Source: Panorpa germanica (taxonomy: Eukaryota > Arthropoda > Insecta > Mecoptera > Panorpidae). Taken from it: DNA of 64,000 nucleotides. Made by a program: the position numbers and the translations under genes. The notes beneath the pieces were generated by a model. That model was not told the origin of the DNA. It did no database searches and was given only the letters and a program-made list of their open reading frames with translations. The stretch covers positions 23,542,535-23,606,534 of the forward strand of contig OY783203.1 in assembly GCA_963678705.1 (NCBI GenBank), read 5' to 3'. Shown piece after piece: positions 1 through 10,229 of the stretch (within the stretch, counting starts at the first letter, position 1; each line of letters begins with the position of its first letter).

Positions 1-1639
1 CAATTTTCCAAAAGTATCACAACATTACACAAAGCGGGTTGAACATTTTGAATTGAGCAACTAAAACAATTCGTTTACTTAGTTTAACTTCAAAGTTAAG
101 TTTCTTACAAAATAGATACTCTAAAGGACATTATTATACATGTAAGTACAACAAATTTGAATATTTTGATTAATATAAATATATTAATTATATTTTAAAT
201 TTAATTTTTTTTAAAACTTAAAAGTGGTATAAGATTATCAAATTGTTGGTATTTATAATAAATGTAAAAAAAAGTTATTTTAAATTCTCTGTTTAAATGT
301 CAGACTGAAAACGTTCTGAAACCGGTTTATAAATAACGATATTTAATGACATTCTTTTGTATTTTGTAAAACCAAAATTTGAAGTACTTTCTGCAAATGC
401 TAATTTACAAATATAAGTCTATTTTCCTTTTTAAAGTTTTTTTAATAAAAATGTACTCTTGTGAGTTTTTGAAAAGTTATAAAATAAAAGTAATTTTTTT
501 TTAATATAAAATTAGAATTCATTTTAAAACTGAACTAAAAATTAAAAAGACTAATGGTTATAATGGACAATTTCGGTAGTATGCTTTACTAAATCCACAA
601 TTATGTACTGCACGTGTTAGCTCATTGAGGCAAAATACCCCAAATAAGATAATAATGATAATATTCGTACTGGGGTTATACCGAGTAATGAAGGCTGAAA
701 ATACATTTTATAAATTTCTAGTTCTACTATGAGATTTTCATTAATTTCTTATTTATATTCTATTACAGTAATGATGCATTGATAATGATAATCGATTTTC
801 AAATATATCAGAAAGCAATCAAAAATGTTTTCTTTCATTCAATGTTTGATTTTATGCTCCAATGTTTCGGGTATACTTGCATTTTAGGATTTTTAGGACA
901 GCACTGAAAGAATTAGGAAACCTGTGGTACTCATACACAGAAATCAGACAGAAAATAAATATTTCACAGGTCGAAAGGAATTTCTGGTGACTCTAATCGA
1001 AATTAGAACCGGATGTTTCTTTATTCTGCATATCGGAATTTAAATAATAAAAACCTATAAGAATTGTATTTCTGCTGATGTTATGTACGATGTTATATAT
1101 TCACAACAAATCTGCGACGACCTCTTATAATAAATTTTGTGAAAATATTGAGGTGTAATTTCTGAAACAAACATATTTTACATTCTTTTTGTATTATTTG
1201 ATTATTATATTACTATAGTTTTAACAGCTAAGTTGTATCTCGCATTAATTGTAATGTAATAATTGTGTGTTTTGTAGATTATATGGTTAGTATATTTGTT
1301 TATCATTTGGTGAGTTAATTTCATTACTAATAATGGAATAAATTATTCCATCTCCAGGCATGAAACACTAAGTGTTAGAGTGTACGAACTACCTCGGCCA
1401 CCCAGAAGACTATTCTCATTCATGACAGTTCTCATGGACATGAAAATAATATGTACGGTGGTATATATTCGTTCTTCGACTATGTTCGTAACTCGAAACA
1501 GTATTTCACATAGAAATTAATGCAAATTCATTATGCTGTTTCATCACTCCGCTAGCTTTTCGATAACAAAACAATATGCAAAAGAAAATGCTTCTTGCAT
1601 ATTAGCGTCTCGCAAATACTATATCCAGTAAGCTGCTTT
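1..1639. other. AT-rich noncoding stretch
   Basis: No open frame with recognisable protein similarity and no clear repeat was seen on either strand. The sequence is very AT-rich with many homopolymer A and T runs. It reads as ordinary intergenic or intronic insect DNA. Confidence 0.5.
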
Positions 1640-2045
1640 TCATTAATCTAAAGTAACAATAATTCTTCTACTTCTTCTAACCTTTAGCCACATCAACCGT
1701 CCTTAGCGCATCTTATTTACAGATCGTACAAGATAGTACAGATCGTTGATTTAGCCATGTCGTACTGTTTGGCAAGATCAAAAACACGAACACCATTCTC
1801 ATGTTTAGCTGTTATTTCCTCTTCGTTACTGTTATAGTATACTTATGCTTTTTTACACCACTGCCACTAACACTTTTCACTTAATACATTTAATACAATT
1901 GTTTCAACAATGCTGAAATAGCGGCAGCGGCATGTTTATGAATTAGTTAGCATTAATTGCAACTCGAATTAAAATTTATTCGGAAATTATGTGCGTAACC
2001 CGAATTATTCGTATCTAGAAGTATTCGTAACCCGAAGCATCACTG
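1640..2045 (-). mobile_element. Tigger/pogo-like DNA transposon fragment
   Basis: Reading the minus strand from about 1830 down to 1700 gives a helix-turn-helix peptide containing GVRVFDLAKQYDMAKSTIC, typical of the CENP-B/Tigger N-terminal DNA-binding domain, followed by a stop. The right edge on the + strand (about 2018-2045) carries the motif TTCGTAACCCGAAGCATCACTG, which resembles a Tigger-type terminal inverted repeat, followed by a TA at 2046-2047 as expected for a TA target duplication. The catalytic DDE part is absent. A related TTCGTAACTCGAA motif lies near 1485-1500 in the same orientation, so the left end is not defined. Class call good, boundaries approximate. Confidence 0.65.
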
Positions 2046-2047
2046 TA

Positions 2048-2764
2048 ATAATGTTTTTCTCAGATTGAGGTCACGAATTTTTTTTTTTGGTTGATGACCT
2101 CTTTCATTATAGTCTGCATTCAAAACGATTTTGTACGTAAATTCTACGTTACCACCAATCAGTAGGCTAAAAAGCACGTCCAATATTGATTCAAATTTGC
2201 AGTTGTGCGTGAGACAAGAGGCGCTTAAATATATTATTAGTAGAATTAGGACCGTCTTAGGCGATGCAAATGCATTTTGAGAATTTAACTTACGTAAATC
2301 ATGAAGGTTATTTCGTCGTTTCTGTTCTGCAAAATATTATGTTCTGAAAAACTAATTTTTAAAGGATATCACTTTCTATTCACATGATTAGTAAGTAATT
2401 CTTGTAACATAGTAATTATTTTTTTTAGCCGTCAATATGAGCGATCTATGCTACAATTCGTGATCATTAAGCAAATAAATATCCTTGTAGCAACTTTCGT
2501 AGAAAAATTTTATCTAATTTATTTGCTTTTATTAGAGTATGTAGGACTGAAATACTCACGTTATACTTGCAAGAGTTTTCAAGTACTGGCTTAAATGAAA
2601 AAAGAAATTGATTTGAGCTCGTTATTGGGCGTTATTGTCTTCGTGTAAGAATTCTGCAAAAAAATTCATTTATTTGTCAACTGGTTCGGATTTTTGTTTT
2701 TAACTGAGAAAGGAAACCTATACTCAGTGGTTGGGGCAAGTGAAGTATTTATAACTAGCGTTAA
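2048..2764. other. AT-rich noncoding stretch
   Basis: Nothing recognised. Short open frames here are small and composition-driven. Confidence 0.4.
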
Positions 2765-3450
2765 CCTATATTATAATGTTCCAACTGAAAGTTTATATGT
2801 TTATATGTGTACGCGATTCGTATGGTGGCTCGAAAACGGCTCTGCAAATTTTCTTGAAAACTGTCTGTTTCGTAGAGAAAAAAATTCTAAGACTTTTGGC
2901 GTTCTCGGATTTTTCCCTGAATTTCCTAGAATTTCGTAATTTTGGAAACACTAAAAAAAATTTTTTACTTTTTGGTCTATAAATTTTAATTCATAAAATA
3001 TAGAAAGTTGAAATTTTAAATATATATATTACGGTGTTCAATGCTAACATTTTTTGAAAATTCGAAATTGAAAAATTAAGTTGAAAAAATTAGGCTCAGT
3101 AGGAAACTTTGGAGAAAAGTCAAATTTTGGATTGTGTAATAATTGATTAAATATGATATTAAAAAAGAATAATTCAAAATTCTAAAATTTTATTTGGGGG
3201 CACAGGGGCGGCTTTAGTCGAGAGTAAAAATTGGACTAGAAAGTTGAAATTTTATATATAAGCTAACTTTGGTACCTATTTATTTACAAATCGGAAAAAA
3301 AAGTTGGTCAAATAATGAACGAATTGAAAAAAATATATTTTTTTAGTCACTTTATATGAAAAATTATTTGCTATTATATGTAAAATAAATATGGAACGAG
3401 TTTAATATTTCAATGTAAAAATGGAAATAAAATTCAATTCACACACGTAA
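2765..3450 (+). repeat. Helitron-like repeat family A, copy 1 (3' end missing)
   Basis: It starts with CCTATATTATAATGTTCCAA and continues through the family hallmarks: a GTATGGTGGCTCGAAAACGG box near 2820, an AAATTCTAAGACTTTTGGCG box near 2881, and a later block matching the full-length copy at 31146-31999 (TTATTTGGGGGCACAGGGGC near 3190). The CTAG 3' terminus of the complete copies is missing. No coding capacity is visible. The open frames here (2694-2982) are translations of the repeat and not genes. Confidence 0.7.
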
Positions 3451-3471
3451 CTGTAGTAATAATTATAAACC

Positions 3472-3700
3472 TCAATGAGTAGCAGCGGTGCGAACTGCAT
3501 GGAGCCGCCTTTGGTACAGATTTTGGTGGCAGTAGAAAATTTCCTTTTCGTTAACTTCCTTGTATGATTCCGAACGTTGCTTTAAATCAGTATTCAATGT
3601 GTCAAATATAGGAAGAAATGTTTGTATACGAAATTTTTCGATATCATTCAGATTTACAGTCTCCGATGGTCCTCCCAAAAAAGTAATGTATGTGAGCAAA
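3472..3700 (-). pseudogene. ZMYM1-like hAT transposase fragment
   Basis: A minus-strand frame of about 75 residues contains EKFRIQTFLPIFDTLNTDL followed by KQRSESYKEVNEK. This resembles the middle of ZMYM1-type hAT transposases, where a conserved block has the form F-R-x-x-x-FLPI-x-D-x-L. The frame ends without the C-terminal dimerisation region. The same transposase class is represented by other parts of the protein at 62574-64000. I see no terminal repeats or target duplication here, so this is a decayed fragment. Confidence 0.5.
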
Positions 3701-5044
3701 TTATTTTTCGTGCACAGTCTTTACAGTCAGCACTTGAATTTGCTTTCTTTGACACCTGATTAGTACTGATCCAGTTTACTCGTGCAAAGTTTTGGTGCAA
3801 CGTCCACTATAACGATATTATTTTGCAAACTTCTGCTTGTTTTATTGAATATAAATTTGAATTAAAGCAATTTTTACTATAATACCGAGTAAAATCAACA
3901 AAAACAATAAAATTAATTTTAAATAATTCAATTTTTTTTAGATATTTTAAAGTAATGTAAATATTTGTATACATTTTAAAAGATTAATTAAGAAAATTTT
4001 AAGTTATGTATTTTTATTATTTCTTCTTTAAATTCAGTAAAATTTTGTTCAAAGTTCTGTTCATTTTGTTCATTAAGTCGGGGGCCTGGAGTATAAGATA
4101 CATTTAATAATTTGTAATGGGATATTTCGTGTGTTAGTGTAGGATAACAAATGCTTTAATTTATGAAGAGTCATACATACATTCTAGACTGCACATAGTA
4201 ACGCGTAATGTCGTTATAAAATAATCCGCATTTTGATTAAAGGTTCAAAGGCACTTCAGTTATTTTACTTATTACAATAAAAAGTTCGGGTTGAAATGAA
4301 AAAAGAACTACATGATAATAAACCACTGCATCAAATAGTTTACTGAGAATACTTCTCATAAACAAAAAACATTGACTATCACACACTAGTGCAGTCTCAG
4401 GATTATGCGGTACGGGAAGTAGATTTTACTATCCACATAGATACTTGTAAATGTTTATCGATTTTGAACAAGGTAAGTAAAGTATTTATAACTTAAGCGA
4501 ACAATAGACAAGGGTTGACAAGAGTCTATTGTTCAACACGGGTAAACAGAGAACCCATTGCAAACGTATACAGCGGTTTTTCTTTTATCAAATCTATTTA
4601 TTAAACTGAGTGGGTACTAGACCGCTTTGCTCCAGATCACTTTTAAATTTTTTTAGAAGTACCGCCGAAGGATTGAAACATTTTTGTTTCATAAAAATGC
4701 TACCTAGAATTTTTTAAAATAGCATAACTGATAGGGTTTTATTAGTGACGCATGCTTAAGTCACATTAGTCTGTACCTTAAAAGTACAACACATTCAGTA
4801 CACTCATGTCTAAATAATGTCAACTTATGAATAAATATATATATATATATAAATGTTGGATGTCGCATGTTTAAGTCGCACCAGTGTGTACGATCGAGTC
4901 GCGATGGTGCGTGCAGAAGGGCCTGGTCGTGAGATTGCCTGTAACCACATCTGTGCAGATTTTGGTGGTATTAGGTTAAGTTGATTACAGTCGTGTACTG
5001 CCATCTATAGTTAGTTTTTATTTTGTATCTAGTATATCACACGT
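3701..5044. other. AT-rich noncoding, with a short direct repeat
   Basis: No gene recognised. A block around 4742-4772 (GACGCATGCTTAAGTCACAT) recurs at about 4861-4892 in the form TGTCGCATGTTTAAGTCGCA. This may be a duplicated terminus of the mariner remnant that follows. A short TA run sits at 4834-4851. Confidence 0.4.
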
Positions 5045-5300
5045 GTTTAGTGTATCTCTATGAAATAGAAAATTTATATCGATCCATATTTTTGGATGGA
5101 AAAACACGCGAAGAAGTAAAAAACTAAGTTGGATGTTGTCTATGGGGACCCTTTACCATTTAAGACTAGCGTAAGATATCTGATCAACGAGTTAAAACTT
5201 GGTCGTACATTTGTTCTTAATGACGAGCGACCGGACACGATTTTTTGGAATTCGAAGGGAATAATAAAGAAAAAACGATCACGGTGCAATACTACATTCT
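5045..5300 (+). pseudogene. mariner transposase N-terminal fragment
   Basis: The frame 5129-5314 reads VYGDPLPFKTSVRYLINELK and then LGRTFVLNDERPDTI, matching the second helix-turn-helix of mariner transposases (usual form VYG-S-P-S...V-x-W-x-x-F-K-R-GRTS-x-x-D-x-x-R-P-GRP). Upstream, another frame gives YRSIFLDGKTREEVK, the first helix-turn-helix. The frames are shifted and stopped, so it is dead. The matching catalytic end lies at 5845-6005, after a LINE fragment. Confidence 0.65.
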
Positions 5301-5436
5301 TTTTTTTTCATTAATTAAATTTAATAGCACCTCCCAGGCTTCCGCCCATATGTGAAGTTTGGCCACTTATTCCATCCTCCTTAATTTTTTACATTTCAAT
5401 TACATTCATATATAATTATATAAGAACTAATAAAAG

Positions 5437-5775
5437 ATGTACAAAAAAACTTGTTTTAAATCAATTTATCTAATTTACTCTTTAATCTTTTCCGCCGTGA
5501 AATTATCCCAAATCCCTTGCTCTAATTCTTCTTCTTCACTTTCTATTCCTATCTCTACATCCCTTCTTCTTCTTACTTCATCTTTCTTCAATAGCATTTT
5601 TCTAGTTTCAAAAATCTCCTTCGCTAAATCTAGACTTCCAATTTGTCTGATTTTTATTATATCTTAAAATTTAACTCTCGCTTCATAGTGGTCTGGACAT
5701 TCTTTCAATATATGCATCAGTGTTTCCCGTTCACCACATCTGCACCTATCATCACTCTCAACTCTAAGCTAGACT
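5437..5775 (-). pseudogene. LINE C-terminal fragment with zinc-binding motif
   Basis: The minus strand from about 5770 reads RCRCGERETLMHILKECPDH and then an Arg/Glu-rich tail. The C-x-C...H-x-x-x-x-C arrangement is the usual zinc-binding tail after the reverse transcriptase in many insect non-LTR retrotransposons. No reverse transcriptase core is present. It lies between two pieces of mariner transposase, which suggests insertion into that element. Confidence 0.6.
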
Positions 5776-5844
5776 AATATTTAATGGATCCATGGTCGCT
5801 TACTAAAAAAAATAGGAGCAATAGTACAGCGAATGTCCGATTCT

Positions 5845-6005
5845 ATAAGAAATTGTAGAAGACACTACATTTGGCTATGAAAAGATTCCTGTTTCACCAT
5901 TGTCGCGGTCAAATTGCATGAACTGCGCTATGACTTGACCTGTCGTACTCGACCTGGCTCCATGTGACTTCTTTCTGTTCCCTAACATGAAGACATGGCT
6001 GCAGA
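5845..6005 (+). pseudogene. mariner transposase C-terminal DD34D fragment
   Basis: One frame gives KLHELRYDL. After a one-base shift the next gives LDLAPCDFFLFPNMKTWL, the highly conserved mariner block containing the third catalytic aspartate (SPDLAPxD-Y/F-x-LFP). With the N-terminal fragment at 5045-5300 on the same strand this is probably one mariner copy, split by the LINE fragment between them and lacking most of its middle. Confidence 0.7.
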
Positions 6006-6370
6006 GGCGGATTAAATGTCTACAGCGCCCTAAACCAACACCTCATCTGAGGTATTATAAATTATAACTACTAATATATGTATTGAGAGTGAAGAAAGGC
6101 GAAGCCAGAAGTATTTCGACTATAATAAGAGCAGCGGCGGCTGATAGTGGCCTGTGACTACTCAATATGAGCATCATTTTTTCTTAGCCCCCACGCAAAA
6201 TCATTTGTACCTAAACCGGGTATATGATCGCATGGTGCCATCTTTAGATCTCACGTAAACCTATTTTATCTTGATATATTTGACTACAAACACAACTTTT
6301 GGGAGTCAAGTGTGGTAACAGACCGTAAACGTAAAAGTACATTTAATTAAAATTGATTCTACAATATTTG
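6002..6370. other. possible hAT-like terminus, otherwise unassigned
   Basis: At 6002 the sequence CAGAGGCGGATTAAAT resembles a common hAT terminal repeat (CAGxGGCGGATTAA). No matching inverted end or 8-bp duplication was found, and the match overlaps the end of the mariner frame, so this is tentative. The rest shows no coding signal. Confidence 0.25.
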
Positions 6371-6375
6371 AGCTA

Positions 6376-6575
6376 TCCTATATTATAATGTTCCAAGTGT
6401 ATATTTATATGTTTATATGTTTATTTGTTTATTTGTTTATATCCGCATATTTTCTTTAAAATTTCCTATTTCGTAGAGAAAAAAATTCTAAGACTTTTGG
6501 CGTCCTCGGATTTTTTGCTGAATTCAAATCATACAGATGAATAAGAAGTCGCTTTGTGACGGGGGTATACTCTAG
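6376..6575 (+). repeat. Helitron-like family A, short internally deleted copy
   Basis: A 200-bp copy keeps both ends: TCCTATATTATAATGTTCCA at the left and GGGGGTATACTCTAG at the right. It lies between A (6375) and T (6576), as expected for Helitron-type insertion between A and T. The middle 600 or more bases of the full copy (31146-31999) are missing. A weak hairpin, GTCGC-TTT-GTGAC with one G-T pair, ends about 15 bases before the CTAG. Confidence 0.6.
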
Positions 6576-7435
6576 TTTTTTTTATAAACCGATAATACTT
6601 TTAATTATACCCGGTTCTTTAATTAAAGAATAATAGAATTATATTTTGCTCACAATGTTCCTCAACTGAGTCCTTTCGTCCTTTGTTGAAGTAAACCCGA
6701 ATAGGGTTACAAAACTATTTAAAACGCGTGACCTATAACCCCTCAACCGGAAGTAACAATAACAAGTTAAATATTTAATAACTACATGCCATAAATCATG
6801 TAAGAGTCACGACAAATTATTTCAACAACATTTTATAGCGCGGGGTTGGCTTATCAATTACAAAGTTATTATAATATTAAGGGATGTTTACAAAGAGTTC
6901 CACCTAGAACATATCGTGATCATAACAGTATGAACCCTATTATTATTAATTTACATTAGTGAATTACATGCTCATAATTATGAACTATTTAAATAGCCAG
7001 TGGTGGAAAACAAAAATATTTTATATTTGATTTATTTTTGATATTTTTTTCTTAGGGCATTTACCATCAACTATTGGTAAGTTGCAATGTAAATAAAATG
7101 ATGTATTAATTATTTATAGTAATTATTTATAGTAAGTGTAGTAAGTATAGTAAATATTTATAGTCCATTAGCAGTCCTTCATAAAAATGTTACAGTTAAT
7201 AAACTTTGTATGTAAAACTTTCCTTTTTAACACTCATGTTTTAAAATTTTAATGCAATATTTTCCTTCAATTATGTAAGAAATCAAATCCACATATAAAA
7301 TTTCTATTTTATTGTCGCAATTTCTTCTTTTGAGAAAGATTCGTTTCACAATATGTACTTAAAAATTCATGTAAAAATGCAAAACCATAATGCTGACCAT
7401 AAATAATCATCCTTCATCATTATATATTTAATAGT
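6576..7435. other. AT-rich noncoding stretch
   Basis: Nothing coding recognised. A local run of related short units (ATTATTTATAGTAA variants) lies at about 7110-7165. Confidence 0.4.
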
Positions 7436-7439
7436 TTTG

Positions 7440-7890
7440 ATAGCTCCCGACGCCCGCTGCACTGGAAATTTGCGATTTTTTATATTTTGTCTTTAATAAC
7501 CGTCTATGCCCACGTTCCAACTTTTAACGTTCTAGCACTTTTGCAATGTTGCTCCCAAAACTTACCGCCGCTTCTGAATTAAAATTTTGTTGTTCTTTTT
7601 ATTGGTAAATACGAGTATGCACAATAATAATCGCGCTGTTACTGAATACAAATTTTAAGTTTCCAATAAATGACAATTATGCACAATAATAATCTCAATA
7701 AACACCCATAATTTCAGTTTTCTATTTATTCTAATTCTTGAGATATTTGCAAAAATATTTTTTGGAAATTTCCCGTTTTTCCAGAATAACTTTTAAATTC
7801 AGGGACAATTTCCGGAACACAGAAAGTCACAGAAATTTTTCGTCTACAAAATATTAAATTTAAAAAACTTTGTAGGCACCGTTTAGAAGA
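7440..7890 (-). repeat. repeat family C, copy 1
   Basis: Read on the minus strand it matches the copy at 55320-55900: a start with ATGGT...TTCTAAACGG, then a TATTTTGTAGA box, then AGCGGCGG and the AAATTTCCAGTG box. The family is noncoding. Its opening block (an AACGG box followed by an AAATTTTT/TTTTGTAGA box) has the same general layout as family A, so the two may be related. A (TA)n tract begins exactly at its minus-strand 5' end. Confidence 0.5.
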
Positions 7891-7898
7891 TAGTATAT

Positions 7899-7943
<45 letters not shown>

Positions 7944-7961
7944 ATATGGTATATATATATA

Positions 7962-8001
<40 letters not shown>
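7891..8001. repeat. (TA)n microsatellite
   Basis: About 110 bp of almost pure TA dinucleotide with a few interruptions (GG and AG), directly abutting repeat family C. Confidence 0.95.
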
Positions 8002-8003
<2 letters not shown>

Positions 8004-8339
8004 TTCATTTTGTGTTAATTCTTGCTTGCAATGTTTTAACGAGAGAACCGATATTGATATAGGAATAGTGTGCTAGTTACCTGAAGATGACCTCAAGGAT
8101 GGTGGAAAGCTGCTAGGATCTTTTCATAATAAAGTTATGTTTTCTATGTTTTCATTTATTTATAATTAATTGTGTGCTTTTCGGCTTTACAATCTACCGT
8201 ATTATATTTCTTAATACATATGATTCCTATATACATTCAAACATAAAACTAAACTTTATTAATTTTAGTTAAAAGTAATTATTTATTTAAAACTAAACTT
8301 TATTTATTTATTAAAACTAAAAATTATTCTAGACTTTTA

Positions 8340-8840
8340 CTACTTCCAAAAGTGCTTTCTGCTTCTTCTTCTCTTGACCTTCTCTTTTCGTGTTCCCCAT
8401 GAAAACCAGATAATGAGATTAATATTTATTCTAATGTTTCTTGTTCCTTTTCCTTATTTCACCCATCCACCTCTTCCGTCACTGCCTCCCTTTAATAGCT
8501 GCACAATATTCTTCTCGCTCATTACTTTTTCCTTCTCCCAAATCCTTTTATATCTTGTGTTGTAATTGCTCTTTTCGATTTTTTTCATTCTTTCCTGTTG
8601 CTGTATCTCGTTGTCCCTTCTCCTTAGCTCATCTTCCACCCTTGCGCCTCCTTCTCTTCTTATCTCTACCTTTCTCGATCGCCATTCCATTCCTTTAATA
8701 TTACCATATCGCCATAATATTCCTATCTCTTTTTCGGGTCTCCTCCCACCTGCTAAATCCACCTTCCTCACATTGCTAAATCCACCTTCTTCGCTACCTT
8801 CAATATCTGCGCCTCTTCTCCATTGTTCTTTTTGAATGTA
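8340..8840 (-). pseudogene. LINE 3' coding fragment (minus strand)
   Basis: A minus-strand frame of 105 residues (8771-8454) is Arg/Glu/Lys-rich and contains NYNTRYKRIWEKEK and then EKNIVQLLKGG, matching the C-terminal part of the LINE at 50390-52800. The + strand open frames here are pyrimidine-rich shadows. The reverse transcriptase is absent, consistent with 5' truncation. Confidence 0.6.
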
Positions 8841-9750
8841 TTTCTATGTTAAAGATTTATTAAAGATATACCTAATAATTGAATGGCGTTTATGGGTTTT
8901 CCATTTAAACGGTGCAACATTACGAACATTATACTAGTAGAAAACTAGCGCTTCACCTACTTACTAAATTTTACCTATATATCTCAAATTATTTTCAGTA
9001 ATTACTCGTTTAGACAAATGGTTTTTAAAATCATTTTCATTTACTTCAAATCAACAATTTACCATAATTATGACAGTATTAAACAATTACTAGCGCCCCT
9101 TAACACCGTCAACCATAACGCCACTGCTCCCTAGCCCCCTAGCTTCCCATCCTTCCCATTCGGACACTATTAATTCCAATTCCCTGCACTACTGCCCCTA
9201 TTCCAGAACCACAACAAATGCTCTGCAGAACCCCTACCTCGCAGAGCCACTGTTCTCTATCATCCCTAACCCAAGCGCCATTGCCTCATAACCAATCTGC
9301 CCTCACTACTACACAAGGAATTCGATACCTCTGATCTTCCGCAATCAACTTCCCGCAATTTTTTGTAATTAGTACTTTACTGTAAACCTATATAATACAT
9401 TTCAGCTTTACATCTACATTTTAGTATTAGTCCTCCCACATGCTTCCGCTACTGAATTAATTTTGTGAAATTTTTGACATAGCGAATTTACTCGTATTAA
9501 AATAACATTATTGCATCTATCTATCTCTCTTTAACTCATTATTTCATACTCATCCCTTACCAATAGAATCTATTTCTTACACCCATAGCAAGTATTGAGA
9601 AATTCCTTTTGACCATCTTAAGTTTAAAAAAGGTTTACAGAATTTGAATTACATAAGACAATAGGATCATGATTTTGTTTATAACTAAGGTGGGTATATA
9701 ATAATGTTTATGACGAGACGAGGTTTACTTTACTTTATTTAGTATGAAAA
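8841..9750. other. noncoding; C-rich segment and repeat trace
   Basis: No gene seen. About 9090-9350 is C-rich and G-poor compared with its surroundings. About 9395-9480 (TTAGTATTAGTCCTCCCACA) resembles 49005-49070 (TTAGCATTAGTGCTCCCTAC) and shares a CCGCTACTGAA box with the reverse strand of repeat family C, so it is probably a related repeat fragment. Confidence 0.35.
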
Positions 9751-9754
9751 GGGG

Positions 9755-9815
9755 AGTATAGATTCCTTTTAGGATCACGATAGGTCTAAAATTTCGACTC
9801 GGGAAAGTTCATACC
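9755..9815. repeat. short interspersed repeat shared with 27224-27290
   Basis: The reverse complement of this stretch contains CCCGAGTCGAAATTTTA followed by ACCTATC, found nearly unchanged at about 27248-27280. Both also carry an ATTCCTTTT box nearby. No class could be assigned. Confidence 0.4.
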
Positions 9816-10229
9816 AAATTGCATATTTATATCTATATTATGAAGCTACTTAACTGATTAGCAGAAGTGGATAGAACCAGGTTAACTACCTTACAAATAG
9901 TATTTATGATCGCCGGAACAAAATATAAACCTATATTTAGAATACTTATGGTTGTAAAAGTTACACTGAAGGATGCATGAGTGAATTCTTCATACGTTGC
10001 TGACACCTCCGCTAGTGTGATGTTGGAGTATTCCAATTTAAATAGTGATTTACGACTGAATTATACACTCGTATATATATAACAAAAAAACTATTTTGTG
10101 CAATTGCAATCCTTTGTTGTTGCATAACAATAGGACTCAGTGACTTGTTATAAAAGTATTGTTTCTATTGAATCCATTGCTTACACTAACAAATTTTTGG
10201 AAATCATCTAACATTCCAGCTATCAAACC

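Noticed and set aside
2694-2982. Two + strand frames of 81 and 68 residues
   Set aside because: They translate the noncoding Helitron-like family A repeat. Other copies of the family do not keep the frames open.
9833-10036. Minus-strand hydrophobic frame of 67 residues
   Set aside because: No recognisable domain, no splice or start context, and no similarity to anything I know; likely chance.
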